64,000 nucleotides of DNA from contig CAWKAA010000007.1 of the NCBI GenBank assembly GCA_963847515.1, positions 1,798,001-1,862,000 of the forward strand, given 5' to 3'. Origin of the DNA: QHXW01 sp963847515. GTDB taxonomy: Bacteria > Acidobacteriota > Terriglobia > Bryobacterales > Bryobacteraceae. Below, one piece after another: positions 8,197-15,325 of this stretch. The notes below the pieces were generated by a model. That model did not search any database. It worked only from the letters and a program-made list of their open reading frames with translations, and was not told the origin of the DNA. The position numbers and the translations under genes were made by a program. Position 1 is the first letter of the stretch. The number at the start of each line of letters is the position of its first letter.

Positions 8197-8247
8197 CAGC
8201 GAGCTGTGAACTTCCAGGCGACCGTTGTAGTAGCGCAACTTGGAGAA
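8197..8247 (-). pseudogene. Relic of a Crp/Fnr C-terminus
   Basis: Translated in frame with the gene downstream, this stretch reads FSKLRYYNGRLEVHSSL. That closely follows the last residues of the Crp/Fnr regulator at 6564 (FRKMGFIEYNGGLHVHSSL). Only about 17 codons remain, with no helix-turn-helix upstream. It is probably a third, almost erased copy. Confidence 0.5.
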
Positions 8248-8323
8248 TTCGTATTCTCGGACGCAGAGAGTGGTTGCCTGTCGAAATTGAAGGGCAGCGG
8301 CCTGAGCGGTTACGAGTCTTAGC

Positions 8324-8341
8324 TCTAGACTTAAGTCTAGA
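8324..8341. promoter_or_regulatory. Perfect 18-bp palindrome
   Basis: TCTAGACTTAAGTCTAGA is a perfect 18-bp palindrome in the divergent gap between the TPR gene (start 8175) and the sigma-54 activator (start 8662). A palindrome of this length in a divergent promoter region suggests a binding site for a dimeric regulator. Confidence 0.5.
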
Positions 8342-8661
8342 TGGAAAGGCCACTGTTAACTGAGCTATTTTGCTCACGCCACAAATGGAAAAGCCAAACT
8401 GCCACTTCCGCAAGCAGTGCCGGAGATGCGAATCGAGGTCTAAGGTCCCCGCGGGCCAACCGCAGGTGATAGCGCTGGCCCATAATCCAGTCGAACGCCT
8501 AAGCTTGACTTTATTGTTCAACGAGCGCAACAGGCTCGGTGAACAAGTAGAACCGCGGTCGTGTGACCTCGTGAGATTTGTGAGCAATATTGACCAGAAA
8601 CTCAACGATGAGTCTGCTAATTTTACTCATCAAACAAAACTCTCATTCGTAGTAGCTGCCC

Positions 8662-9870
8662 ATGAGGAAGCGGCAGGACATGGAACCGAACAGGCAGACC
8701 GAAACGCTTTTCGTCATGCGCAAGACATCACCCTTTTTGGAAAAACCGGCAGAGCCGCGTGTGGTCGAAGTGCCTCAGAATCAATCTGTCCGCCGTAAGC
8801 GAGGTCTCGAGGAGCCAGGTGAGCTTGAGCGTGAGCTGCCTGTCTGCGGAGTACTCGGGGAGTTAGTTGGAACGTCGCCGGCAATGCAAGAGATCTTCTC
8901 TACCATCCGCCAGGTGGCGCGCACTTCAGTGCCGGTATTGATCTGCGGAGAGACGGGTACTGGGAAGGAGTTGGTCGCGCGGGAAATCCACAAGTTATCC
9001 CACTGCGGTGATGGCCGTTTCGTCGCAATCAATGCGGCGGCGTTACCCGAGAGTTTGATTGAGAGCGAGTTGTTCGGCCACGAGAAGGGAGCGTTTACGG
9101 GCGCATTGGAGCGCTATGCGGGGTGCTTTGAGCAGGCCCATGGCGGCACGCTGTTTCTTGATGAGATTGGCGAGATGCCGTTTTATGCGCAGTCAAAACT
9201 CTTGCGCATTCTCGAAGACCTGCGGGTGCGAAGACTCGGCGGCAAGAGCGAAATTCCCGTAGATACGCGTGTGCTTGCCGCCACCAGCCACTCCGCGGCG
9301 GCGCACTTGCGAGAAGAAATCTACTATCGATTAAGCGTGTTTGAAATCGTGCTTCCTCCGCTTCGCGAGCGAAAGGAAGATATTTCGCACATTGCGAAAG
9401 TCATGATTCAGGATCTGAACAAGAAGCACGGCACCCATGTTACGGGTTTCGATTACGATGTGTTGGACTTTTTTTGTACGTACGATTGGCCCGGCAATGT
9501 CAGGGAACTGCGCAATGTGATTGAGCGCGCTACCATCGTGGCAAGCGTTGGCACGATTCGTGTCGATCACCTACGCTCTCCCAGCTTCGACATGATATGC
9601 GGTCGGAACACCGCAGAACCGTCCCACCTTAACGGTCGGCTGACGCTTCAGCCTGGCCAGCCACTGTCGCATGCCGAAGAAGCCTATATCAAACTGACGC
9701 TCGAGTACGTGAACAATAACCGAAAGCGTGCCGCCGAGATTCTTGGGGTCAGTCTGCGGACGCTGCAAAACCGTATCGCAGGCTTCCGCAAAGAAGCGAA
9801 GTCAGCAACGATCGACCCAGAGTCAAACGGGCTCCCATTCCCACATTTCAGCGAAACTGCGGCCGGGTAA
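8662..9870 (+). CDS. Sigma-54-dependent activator (AAA+ and Fis-type HTH)
   Basis: A 402-residue activator of RNA polymerase-sigma54. The AAA+ domain spans about residues 68-310: Walker A GETGTGKE, the sigma54-contacting loop GAFTGA (in SELFGHEKGAFTGALERYAG), Walker B GGTLFLDEIGEMPF, and the sensor segment IYYRLSVFEIVLPPLRERKE. A Fis-like HTH_8 follows at about 340-380 (AEEAYIKLTLEYVNNNRKRA, AEILGVSLRTLQNRI). The N-terminal 65 residues are short and polar, with no receiver, GAF or PAS domain, so input must come from another protein or from expression level. The start is uncertain: in-frame Met codons also lie at residues 7 and 19. Confidence 0.9.
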   Translation: MRKRQDMEPNRQTETLFVMRKTSPFLEKPAEPRVVEVPQNQSVRRKRGLEEPGELERELPVCGVLGELVGTSPAMQEIFSTIRQVARTSVPVLICGETGTGKELVAREIHKLSHCGDGRFVAINAAALPESLIESELFGHEKGAFTGALERYAGCFEQAHGGTLFLDEIGEMPFYAQSKLLRILEDLRVRRLGGKSEIPVDTRVLAATSHSAAAHLREEIYYRLSVFEIVLPPLRERKEDISHIAKVMIQDLNKKHGTHVTGFDYDVLDFFCTYDWPGNVRELRNVIERATIVASVGTIRVDHLRSPSFDMICGRNTAEPSHLNGRLTLQPGQPLSHAEEAYIKLTLEYVNNNRKRAAEILGVSLRTLQNRIAGFRKEAKSATIDPESNGLPFPHFSETAAG

Positions 9871-9901
9871 CGTGCCTGGCGCCGAGGCCTGCCTGGACAG
9901 T

Positions 9902-9940
9902 CGCGACAACTGCAATACATAAGTGGTTCATCCATTCTCC
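9902..9940 (-). repeat. Inverted copy of the DUF5818 gene start
   Basis: Read on the minus strand, these 39 bp match positions 650-688 at 37 of 39 bases. They include the Shine-Dalgarno site, the ATG and the codons for MNHLCIAV. The similarity then stops. This is a fragment of a second copy of the small exported-protein gene. Confidence 0.75.
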
Positions 9941-9986
9941 TTGATTCGTTTACTGGACGTATAGACAGCGCCCAATTCAGCGTAGG

Positions 9987-10151
9987 ATGTCGACCGTTTA
10001 TTACTCCGAGGAGCGTTCGCTGGACTGTCCCGTGCCGCGCCTGACGCTGCTCTTCTTCGGCGCGGCCAAGGATGTTCCGGAAGCAGCAAAAATGGTCACC
10101 GCCGGGACAGCCTGCTTACATCTCGGCGAGCAAGCCAAGGGCCAAACATAG
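9987..10151 (+). CDS. Possible small ORF, unknown
   Basis: A 54-codon frame from ATG (preceded by GTAGG) to TAG. The segment VPRLTLLFFGAAKDV resembles the first strand of MoaD/ThiS-like beta-grasp proteins, but the rest does not follow and the terminal Gly-Gly is missing. It could be a fragment or chance. Confidence is low. Confidence 0.25.
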   Translation: MSTVYYSEERSLDCPVPRLTLLFFGAAKDVPEAAKMVTAGTACLHLGEQAKGQT

Positions 10152-10159
10152 TCCTGCTG

Positions 10160-10309
10160 TCAAGCCACGCTACGACCCCTGAAGAAATGCACCACCAAAG
10201 AAATTACCGCTATTATTAACAGAATGTGAATCAGCCCACCGGCAACGTGGAACGCGAAAAGTCCCAGCAGCCACATTACAAGCAAGATACCAAACAGCGC
10301 TAGAAACAT
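10160..10309 (-). CDS. lmo0937 family small membrane protein
   Basis: A 49-residue protein that is almost all membrane: MFLALFGILLVMWLLGLFAF, then HVAGGLIHILLIIAVISLVV, ending HFFRGRSVA. The LWLLG ... GGxIHILLxIAxI pattern is that of the lmo0937 family, tiny two-helix membrane proteins widely found beside CsbD and GlsB genes. The function is unknown. AAGGAGAA lies 6 bp before the ATG, so the longer frame to 10447 is rejected as leader. Confidence 0.8.
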   Translation of the reverse strand: MFLALFGILLVMWLLGLFAFHVAGGLIHILLIIAVISLVVHFFRGRSVA

Positions 10310-10579
10310 TTGAATTCTCCTTCTTGTGTCCACGGCTTCCGCCCCCTCCACGCGTGAGGGGCATTTGGTGGCTTCAGCCGCCGCGTTCGGCGGCAACTGA
10401 AGCGAAAGGACAACCGGTCTGAGTCTAGATCGAGCCGTCACCGGCACGGGTGCGCGGATTAGCGAGTTTCTGGTCGTTCGCTCTCTGAGACCGGATGGCG
10501 GGAAAGCGCTTGTCCGTTTTCTCGTACTCGGAGCCTGCCTCTCCAGTGGAAGCGGCTCCGGTTTGCTTCAGAATATCCT

Positions 10580-11011
10580 TCACCCCCGACCCACGTCGAG
10601 TTGTCGCAATGAACGGAAACCAGGATGCGGCGCCGTCTTCACGCTGCCATCGCCGCGCTTCACTTCATATTCCAAATTGCTCATTGCGTCGACCGCCGAC
10701 CGCTGCGCTCCGACCGAAGATGTGCGGCTCGAGGCGGAACCGAAAGGCCTTCTGTCTGTTTGCCGTGGAAAGCGAGTATTCTCGGCTACGGTCGGAGTCA
10801 GCGGAAATTCCACGATCGTCAGTTCTCTATCCAGGCAGTTGAGACAGAGAATGTCTCGTACCTGCAGCCAGTAAGCTTTGGTTGGCGACCCACGAAGCCC
10901 AGTGATCGCTTGGGCGATCTCCTCTTGGCGGCTCATCCATCCGCTCAGTTCCTCAGTTTCGTCCTCATGCACAATTCTCACTTGGTATTCGCTACTGTGC
11001 TCGTGCGTCAC
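10580..11011 (-). CDS. Hypothetical protein
   Basis: A 143-residue frame starting with GTG, preceded by GGGAGA. The first 85 residues look like real protein: an acidic start (THEHSSEYQVRIVHEDETEE), a helical middle (WMSRQEEIAQAITGLRG) and an aromatic/Cys segment (KAYWLQVRDILCLNCLDREL). The last 55 residues are low in hydrophobics, rich in Ser/Arg, and may be out-of-frame read-through after an indel. I do not recognise the family. It is separated from the broken dksA gene by 93 bp on the same strand. Confidence 0.5.
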   Translation of the reverse strand: MTHEHSSEYQVRIVHEDETEELSGWMSRQEEIAQAITGLRGSPTKAYWLQVRDILCLNCLDRELTIVEFPLTPTVAENTRFPRQTDRRPFGSASSRTSSVGAQRSAVDAMSNLEYEVKRGDGSVKTAPHPGFRSLRQLDVGRG

Positions 11012-11104
11012 GCGTTTTCTCCCGGGCGCTATAGGTGGCCTTCGGGTGGCCGCCTCTGATCGATTTTCTCCACCGCGAACGGCATTGCGGACCGCGCGCT
11101 CACT

Positions 11105-11492
11105 TTACGCAGCGTGGACGCCAAGCTGGTAAGCAGGTTCAATAATCGTTGTATCGCCGCGATCTACGACCTCTTGGCAGCGAATACAGAAGGGTGTCCA
11201 GGGCACAGCCACTAAACGATTCCGTCCAATCGTCTCTTCACAGTTGGTGCAAGTGCCAAAGGTCCCATCCTCAATCCGGCGCAATGCCGGCCCGAATATT
11301 GCGAAGTAGCTCCGAGCGGCGATTGAGACCAAGAATGGCAAATTCCCGCTCCGCAGATCGCCCGGTTTGATCCATTTCATCGGCGCTCCTCTCGGCGGCC
11401 ATCATCTCCCGGTTTTCGCCCAGATCGTGAATCGCGGCCGTCTGCTGGGCCTTTAGTTCGCGCTTGAACTTTTCCAACTGAACTACTTCCAT
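11105..11492 (-). pseudogene. DksA/TraR family zinc-finger protein, frameshifted
   Basis: The 5' part (MEVVQLEKFKRELKAQQTAA ... NRRSELLRNIRAG) is a coiled-coil N-terminus typical of the DksA/TraR family. The 3' part (ALRRIEDGTFGTCTNCEETI, then PWTPFCIRCQE) is the matching four-Cys zinc finger, but in another reading frame. One extra base near 11285 joins the halves, so the intact protein is not made unless the base is a sequencing error. DksA-type proteins bind RNA polymerase in the secondary channel. The family is assigned securely; the break is seen directly. Confidence 0.8.
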
Positions 11493-11634
11493 GACATGAG
11501 CCTTTTCTCGTTTTTAGGCAGCGAAGCAAGCTTTAAGCTAACAGACACGCCGTTCAGTGTCTGATCAAGAGTGCTCACTCAAATTGTTCCAGCCTGATTC
11601 AGTTGGGGCGATTTCGTATAACGTTGTGGACTTG

Positions 11635-12287
11635 TTAGTCGTGCAGGACGATGTTCAGCAGCGAGCTGTGAACGTGCAGCCCCCCGTTGTATTCAATGAA
11701 GCCCATTTTGCGGAACTTGTTCATGAAGAAAGCTGACTCTGGAGCGAGTGGTGCCGATCATCTCCGCCAGCGTTTCCTGGCTGATCTTCGCAATCACCGG
11801 CTCCGGTTTACCTTCTTTGCCGAAGTTGGCCAGCAGCAGAAGCACCCGCGCCAGCCTCTTCTCACTGGAGTTGAAGAGCTGATCGACCAGGTCCTCCTCG
11901 ATCCGCATGTTCCGGGAGAGCACATAGGCCAGGAACATTTCGGAAAAAGCCGGCTCTTCGTGGAGCACACGGATCATGGCTGTTTTCTCCAGCCGTACGA
12001 TCGAGCAGTCTGACATTGCGGTGGCGGTTGCCATACGCACTGGCCGGCCAGCCAGGCTTCCTTCGCCAAGAAAGTCGCCGTCGCCCAAAATGGCGATAAC
12101 CGCTTCTTTGCCAGCGTTCGAGACGACCGTGAGCTTGACCTTGCCTTTTTGGATATAAAAGATGGCGTCTGACCGGTTCGGCTTGCGAGAAAACCACCTG
12201 GTTCTTGGAGTAGTCTACAATCTTCCTGCCTTCGCCAACCTTAGCCAGAAAGAGCTTGGGATCGAAAACTTTTGCTTTTGGTGTCAT
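11635..12287 (-). pseudogene. Broken second copy of the Crp/Fnr regulator
   Basis: This stretch is a paralogue of the gene at 6564-7217, matching it nearly end to end in three frames: MTPKAKVFDPKLFLAKVGEG (start), MGDGDFLGEGSLAGRPVRMA through TTRSRVSF (middle), and NKFRKMGFIEYNGGLHVHSS (end). Indels near 12170 and 11725 separate the frames. The sensor barrel and the winged helix are both still recognisable, so decay is recent or the breaks are sequence errors. Both copies share the same 3' flank as far as the GGACTTG after the stop. Confidence 0.85.
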
Positions 12288-12471
12288 ATGCGGCCTGCTT
12301 CTGCTCGCGTTGCCTCCCCCGGCGCTGCAACATCAGACGCTCTGAGCCAGAATCTCCATTTTTCGCTTCCTAAACATCGATTGTACATTCAACCATGCGG
12401 CTAAGCTGCCCCCGTTCCGGTCCAACGAGGTGCGCCTCTGGCTATGTGTGATCGCCTACAACTTATATTTA

Positions 12472-12575
12472 GGCTATTCCCATCCTCCACTCCGAGTCAC
12501 CTAGCCAATGAACTAGGTAGGGGCGCACGAAAGAACTATACGCTAGAGTTTCTTGGAAGGTCGATTTACCGTCAC
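12472..12575. repeat. Diverged direct repeat, copy 1
   Basis: This 104-bp stretch (GGCTATTCC ... GAGTCACCTAG ... GCGCACGAAAGAAC ... AGGTCGATTTACCGTCAC) is repeated in the same orientation at 12888-12985 at roughly three-quarters identity by eye. The two copies bracket the small zinc-ribbon gene. Confidence 0.6.
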
Positions 12576-12623
12576 CCACCAGCAGTTCGATGACGGCGCC
12601 TGGCTGGAAATCGCCAAGAGAGC

Positions 12624-12827
12624 TCAGTCAGTGCTGAACCGTTCAGTTCTCCTCTCCGGCTTGACTTCCACTACCTTCGTGCCGCACTGCGGGCACCAAG
12701 CGCCGGGAATCGGGTGAACGAGATTGCCGCACAAGCAACGGACGTCCAGAGCACTGGCGAATGCGTACGGCTTGCTCTCCTGACATTGCTTTGTTGCCTG
12801 ATCTTCGAAGACCACAATGATGTTCAT
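12624..12827 (-). CDS. Small zinc-ribbon-like protein
   Basis: A 67-residue frame with AGGAA before its ATG. It begins MNIIVVFEDQATKQCQ and has a half-ribbon pattern, VRCLCGNLVHPIPGAWCPQCGTKVVEV, where CLCG and CPQCG could hold one zinc. The N-terminal strand plus ribbon resembles zinc-binding adaptor modules, but no family is certain. Two copies of a ~100-bp direct repeat lie on either side, which hints at transfer or duplication as a unit. Confidence 0.5.
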   Translation of the reverse strand: MNIIVVFEDQATKQCQESKPYAFASALDVRCLCGNLVHPIPGAWCPQCGTKVVEVKPERRTERFSTD

Positions 12828-12887
12828 GGCTGAGTTCCTACCTGTAGGCGCGGTTTGTTTGCAGTTTTATCGCGGCCTTGTCGGAAA

Positions 12888-12985
12888 GGGTATTCCTTCC
12901 TCTACTGCAAGTCACCTAGGCAAAGAACCAGGGCGAAGTTCGCACGAAAGAACACGCTAGTTTCCTGTAAGGTCGATTACGTCAC
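12888..12985. repeat. Diverged direct repeat, copy 2
   Basis: Second copy of the repeat at 12472-12575 (GGGTATTCC ... AAGTCACCTAG ... CGCACGAAAGAACACGCTAG ... AGGTCGATTACGTCAC). It lies 60 bp upstream of the zinc-ribbon ORF's start and may contain its promoter. Confidence 0.6.
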
Positions 12986-13316
12986 AGAGCGAGCAATTAT
13001 GCCACGCTGATAGCCGTCGCCGGCCACATGTCCCGCCCCGCCGGATGAAACATTATAGGCGCGTACGGCTCATTGAAGTTTCTCCAAACCTACTGTCAAT
13101 CGAAGGTGCGTTTCGATCCGTTTCATCAGTCAGCAGCGCGGCTCCCGATTAGACTTGCGCTCTGCCGCCGTTGACGAATTGCTCAATGTCACCGCTCTTG
13201 ACGGCCCGCTTTACCAGCGCACGAATGGTCGGCTATACGGAAGTTGGCCGGATCAGCACCCGCAAGTCGTTAGCTTCGCGGAAGTAATCAATTCTCCTAA
13301 TGAATGTACTGGCGAT
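12986..13316. other. Gene-free stretch
   Basis: No supportable gene. A minus-strand reading around 13150-13280 (PTIRALVKRAVKSGDIEQFV) looks protein-like but is interrupted by stops and is too short to assign; it may be a gene scrap. Confidence 0.35.
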
Positions 13317-14126
13317 CTACCGCCAACCGAGAACTGGGGCGACAGTAGTCAGAATGGCCTCCATGACATGCGCATTGTAGGCAACGCCTAGTTGGTTTGG
13401 GACGGTTAGCAATAGTGTGTCGGCCTCCGCGATCGCCTCGTCTTTCCTAAGCTGTTCGATCAGGACGTCCGGCTCAGCAGTGTAGCCACGGCCAAAGATC
13501 GCCCGTGTGGTTTCGTCCAGGAAGCCGATCGTGTCCTCTTCCTGACCTCCTCGTCCGAAATAGGCACGATCACGGTCGTCGATCAACGCGAAGATACTGC
13601 GGCTGACCGAAATGCGCGGAGTGCGAGCGTGGCCAGCCTCCTTCCAGGCAGCGCGAAACGCGCGAATCTGGGCGGCTTGTTGGATGTGGAACGGCTCACC
13701 GGTCTCGTCGAATTTGAGGGTTGAGGTTTGCAGGTTCATTCCGAGCTTGGCGGCCCAGGCGGCTGTCGCATTGGAAGCCGCCCCCCACCAGATACGATCA
13801 CGCAATCCTTCGGAGTACGGCTCCAGACGCAGCAGCCCTGGCGGATTGGGAAACATGGGACGCGGGTTCGGCCGAGCGAAGCCCTTGCCGCGCAGCAGCT
13901 TGAGAAATTCTTCGGCGTGCCGACGGCCCATGTCGGCATCGTTCTCGCCTTCAATCGGGCGGTGGCCAAAATAGCGCCAACCATCGATCACCTGCTCGGG
14001 GGAGCCGCGGCTGATTCCTAACTGCAGGCGTCCGCCAGCGATGAGATCCGCAGCGCCAGCGTCCTCCGCCATATAGTGAGGGTTCACATTCGGTTTATCT
14101 ATGACAGAGGCTGTTAATTCGACCAC
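13317..14126 (-). pseudogene. Luciferase-like (LLM) flavin monooxygenase, N-terminally truncated
   Basis: The frame encodes 269 residues of an LLM-class flavin-dependent oxidoreductase: HYMAEDAGAADLIAGGRLQL, GISRGSPEQVIDGWRYFGHR, RDRIWWGAASNATAAWAAKL and the C-terminal LLTVPNQLGVAYNAHVMEAI. Family members are about 340 residues and start with a beta-strand and the first half of the TIM barrel; that part, roughly 70-80 residues, is missing here. No matching sequence lies upstream. The apparent GTG start has no good ribosome-binding site. It is therefore probably a non-functional remnant, although the rest of the frame is intact. Confidence 0.7.
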
Positions 14127-14211
14127 AAGTGGGATCTACAGAAAAGGCTGGGCGGCGTTAGCGGTCAAGGCAGATGGGAAAGCTTCTGGGCTTCGCGAAT
14201 CGAGAATAGCG

Positions 14212-14499
14212 ATGCATGAAACGCAAATGAGAGTCGTTGACGAACTCACAAACGGTGACGGTCCGACGTTCGCCAAGTTGATGACCATGGCGGAGCGTGA
14301 GCTAGGGGCGTTCATCAGTGCGGCGACAGAGTTGTTCGGTTCCGAACAGGTTAGGCTTGTAGCAGAGGACTGGCTGGACGAGTTGGTGTTAATGGAGACC
14401 CTGCCTGGATTGACAAGTCGCGATTGGCGATCAATTACAATCGCAGCGTCCGCGCGACTCGCAAATCGGGTGAACGGTCTTAGGACTTGCTTGCGTTGA
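14212..14499 (+). CDS. Hypothetical helical protein
   Basis: A 95-residue protein from the ATG at 14212, preceded by CGAGAATAGCG. The body is helical (EAERELGAFISAAT-like: MTMAERELGAFISAATELFG, then EQVRLVAEDWLDELVLMETL) and ends ITIAASARLANRVNGL. The conserved-looking acidic helix LVAEDWLDEL is seen in short Acidobacteriota proteins of unknown role. The frame is open as far as an ATG at 14101, but that start overlaps the divergent monooxygenase remnant and lacks a ribosome-binding site. Confidence 0.5.
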   Translation: MHETQMRVVDELTNGDGPTFAKLMTMAERELGAFISAATELFGSEQVRLVAEDWLDELVLMETLPGLTSRDWRSITIAASARLANRVNGLRTCLR

Positions 14500-14582
14500 C
14501 TGTGCGAGAGTCACGGGAGGACTCGCAGTCAATATTAAGAAAATGAGGCAGGAATTAGAGCCTCGGGGTTACTTTGACGAAA

Positions 14583-14929
14583 CTACGCTGCCGTACGTAC
14601 ACCGTGTTTCCGTTCTCTCGATTGTAAGCCAACCCGGGGAACATTGCCGGAAACGTACCGCACTGGAACCGCTTCTGGCTCTGGGCTCTGGCCGGCCGTC
14701 AGGCCTTCCGGTCGCGGCTCCTGCACGCCAAAACGACAATGATGAACTTCCCGGGGGTTTACCACCAGTAGCTCGCCAGGATGGATCAGCTGCCGCTCGC
14801 GGAAATGAATAATTTCGATGGAACCCCAGAGGCAGATCACAATGCAGTATTCAGAATGCGTATGCGCCAATCCATCGTAATTGTCTGAGCCATAGCCGAA
14901 GCTATGCAGAGTGTCTGTGATGGCGTCAT
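14583..14929 (-). pseudogene. AraC-type sensor domain fragment
   Basis: The frame gives an AraC-family N-terminal cupin: HTHSEYCIVICLWGSIEIIH, then RERQLIHPGELLVVNPREVH. The upstream in-register residues (LHSFGYGSDNYDGLA) continue the domain, but the only start with a good site (AAAGGAAAG, ATG at 14929) is in another frame. After about 50 residues the cupin ends in unrelated sequence, and no AraC HTH domain follows. It is a fragment broken at both ends. Confidence 0.6.
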
Positions 14930-15040
14930 AAGCTCATCTTTCCTTTGTGTTAAGCTACCACACGTATCTGGCCCAGGTGCGACCAGGAACGGATGAAAAT
15001 TCAAATGCGATATTGAAGCAGGCCCAGCGTGGCACAACTC

Positions 15041-15165
15041 TAGGAGTTTATTGAAAAACGGGGACACGCAGCGCCGTCCACGCGCCGACGGGCTGGATGA
15101 CGTTGATTCCGTTGCTAGGCGGCTTGGGACGGCGAAGCCAGTCCCCATTTTTCAACAACTTCTTA
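15041..15165. repeat. Palindromic mini-element with TTGAAAAAYGGGGAC ends
   Basis: The left end holds TTGAAAAACGGGGAC (15051-15065) and the right end its complement GTCCCCATTTTTCAA (15141-15155), with one mismatch; the match extends weakly about 10 bp outward on both sides. The interior is GC-rich. A lone half (CTTGTTGAAAAACGG) lies at 29553, and a related element at 48310. It resembles REP/MITE-type repeats. Confidence 0.65.
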
Positions 15166-15205
15166 GAGGTTGCTCTTTGGCGATGTATCGCGATTCGCGC
15201 GCTGA

Positions 15206-15319
15206 CTCGCTGTATCAAGAATTCAGATTATCGCCGTGGATATCGACGGCGACGGTAGCGTCGATCTGGTTGCACCCGGAAATTCGGGCTTGTTCCTGTT
15301 CGTTGCGTTGTTCTGGTAA
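15206..15319 (+). pseudogene. FG-GAP/VCBS repeat fragment
   Basis: Thirty-seven codons end at a TAA and read RIQIIAVDIDGDGSVDLVAP, then GNSGLFLF. DIDGDGSVD is a calcium-binding DxDxDGxxD motif of an FG-GAP/VCBS propeller blade. A stop codon closes the frame just upstream and no propeller gene precedes it, so this is a 3' scrap. It abuts the GMC dehydrogenase gene. Confidence 0.5.
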
Positions 15320-15325
15320 AAGCAA

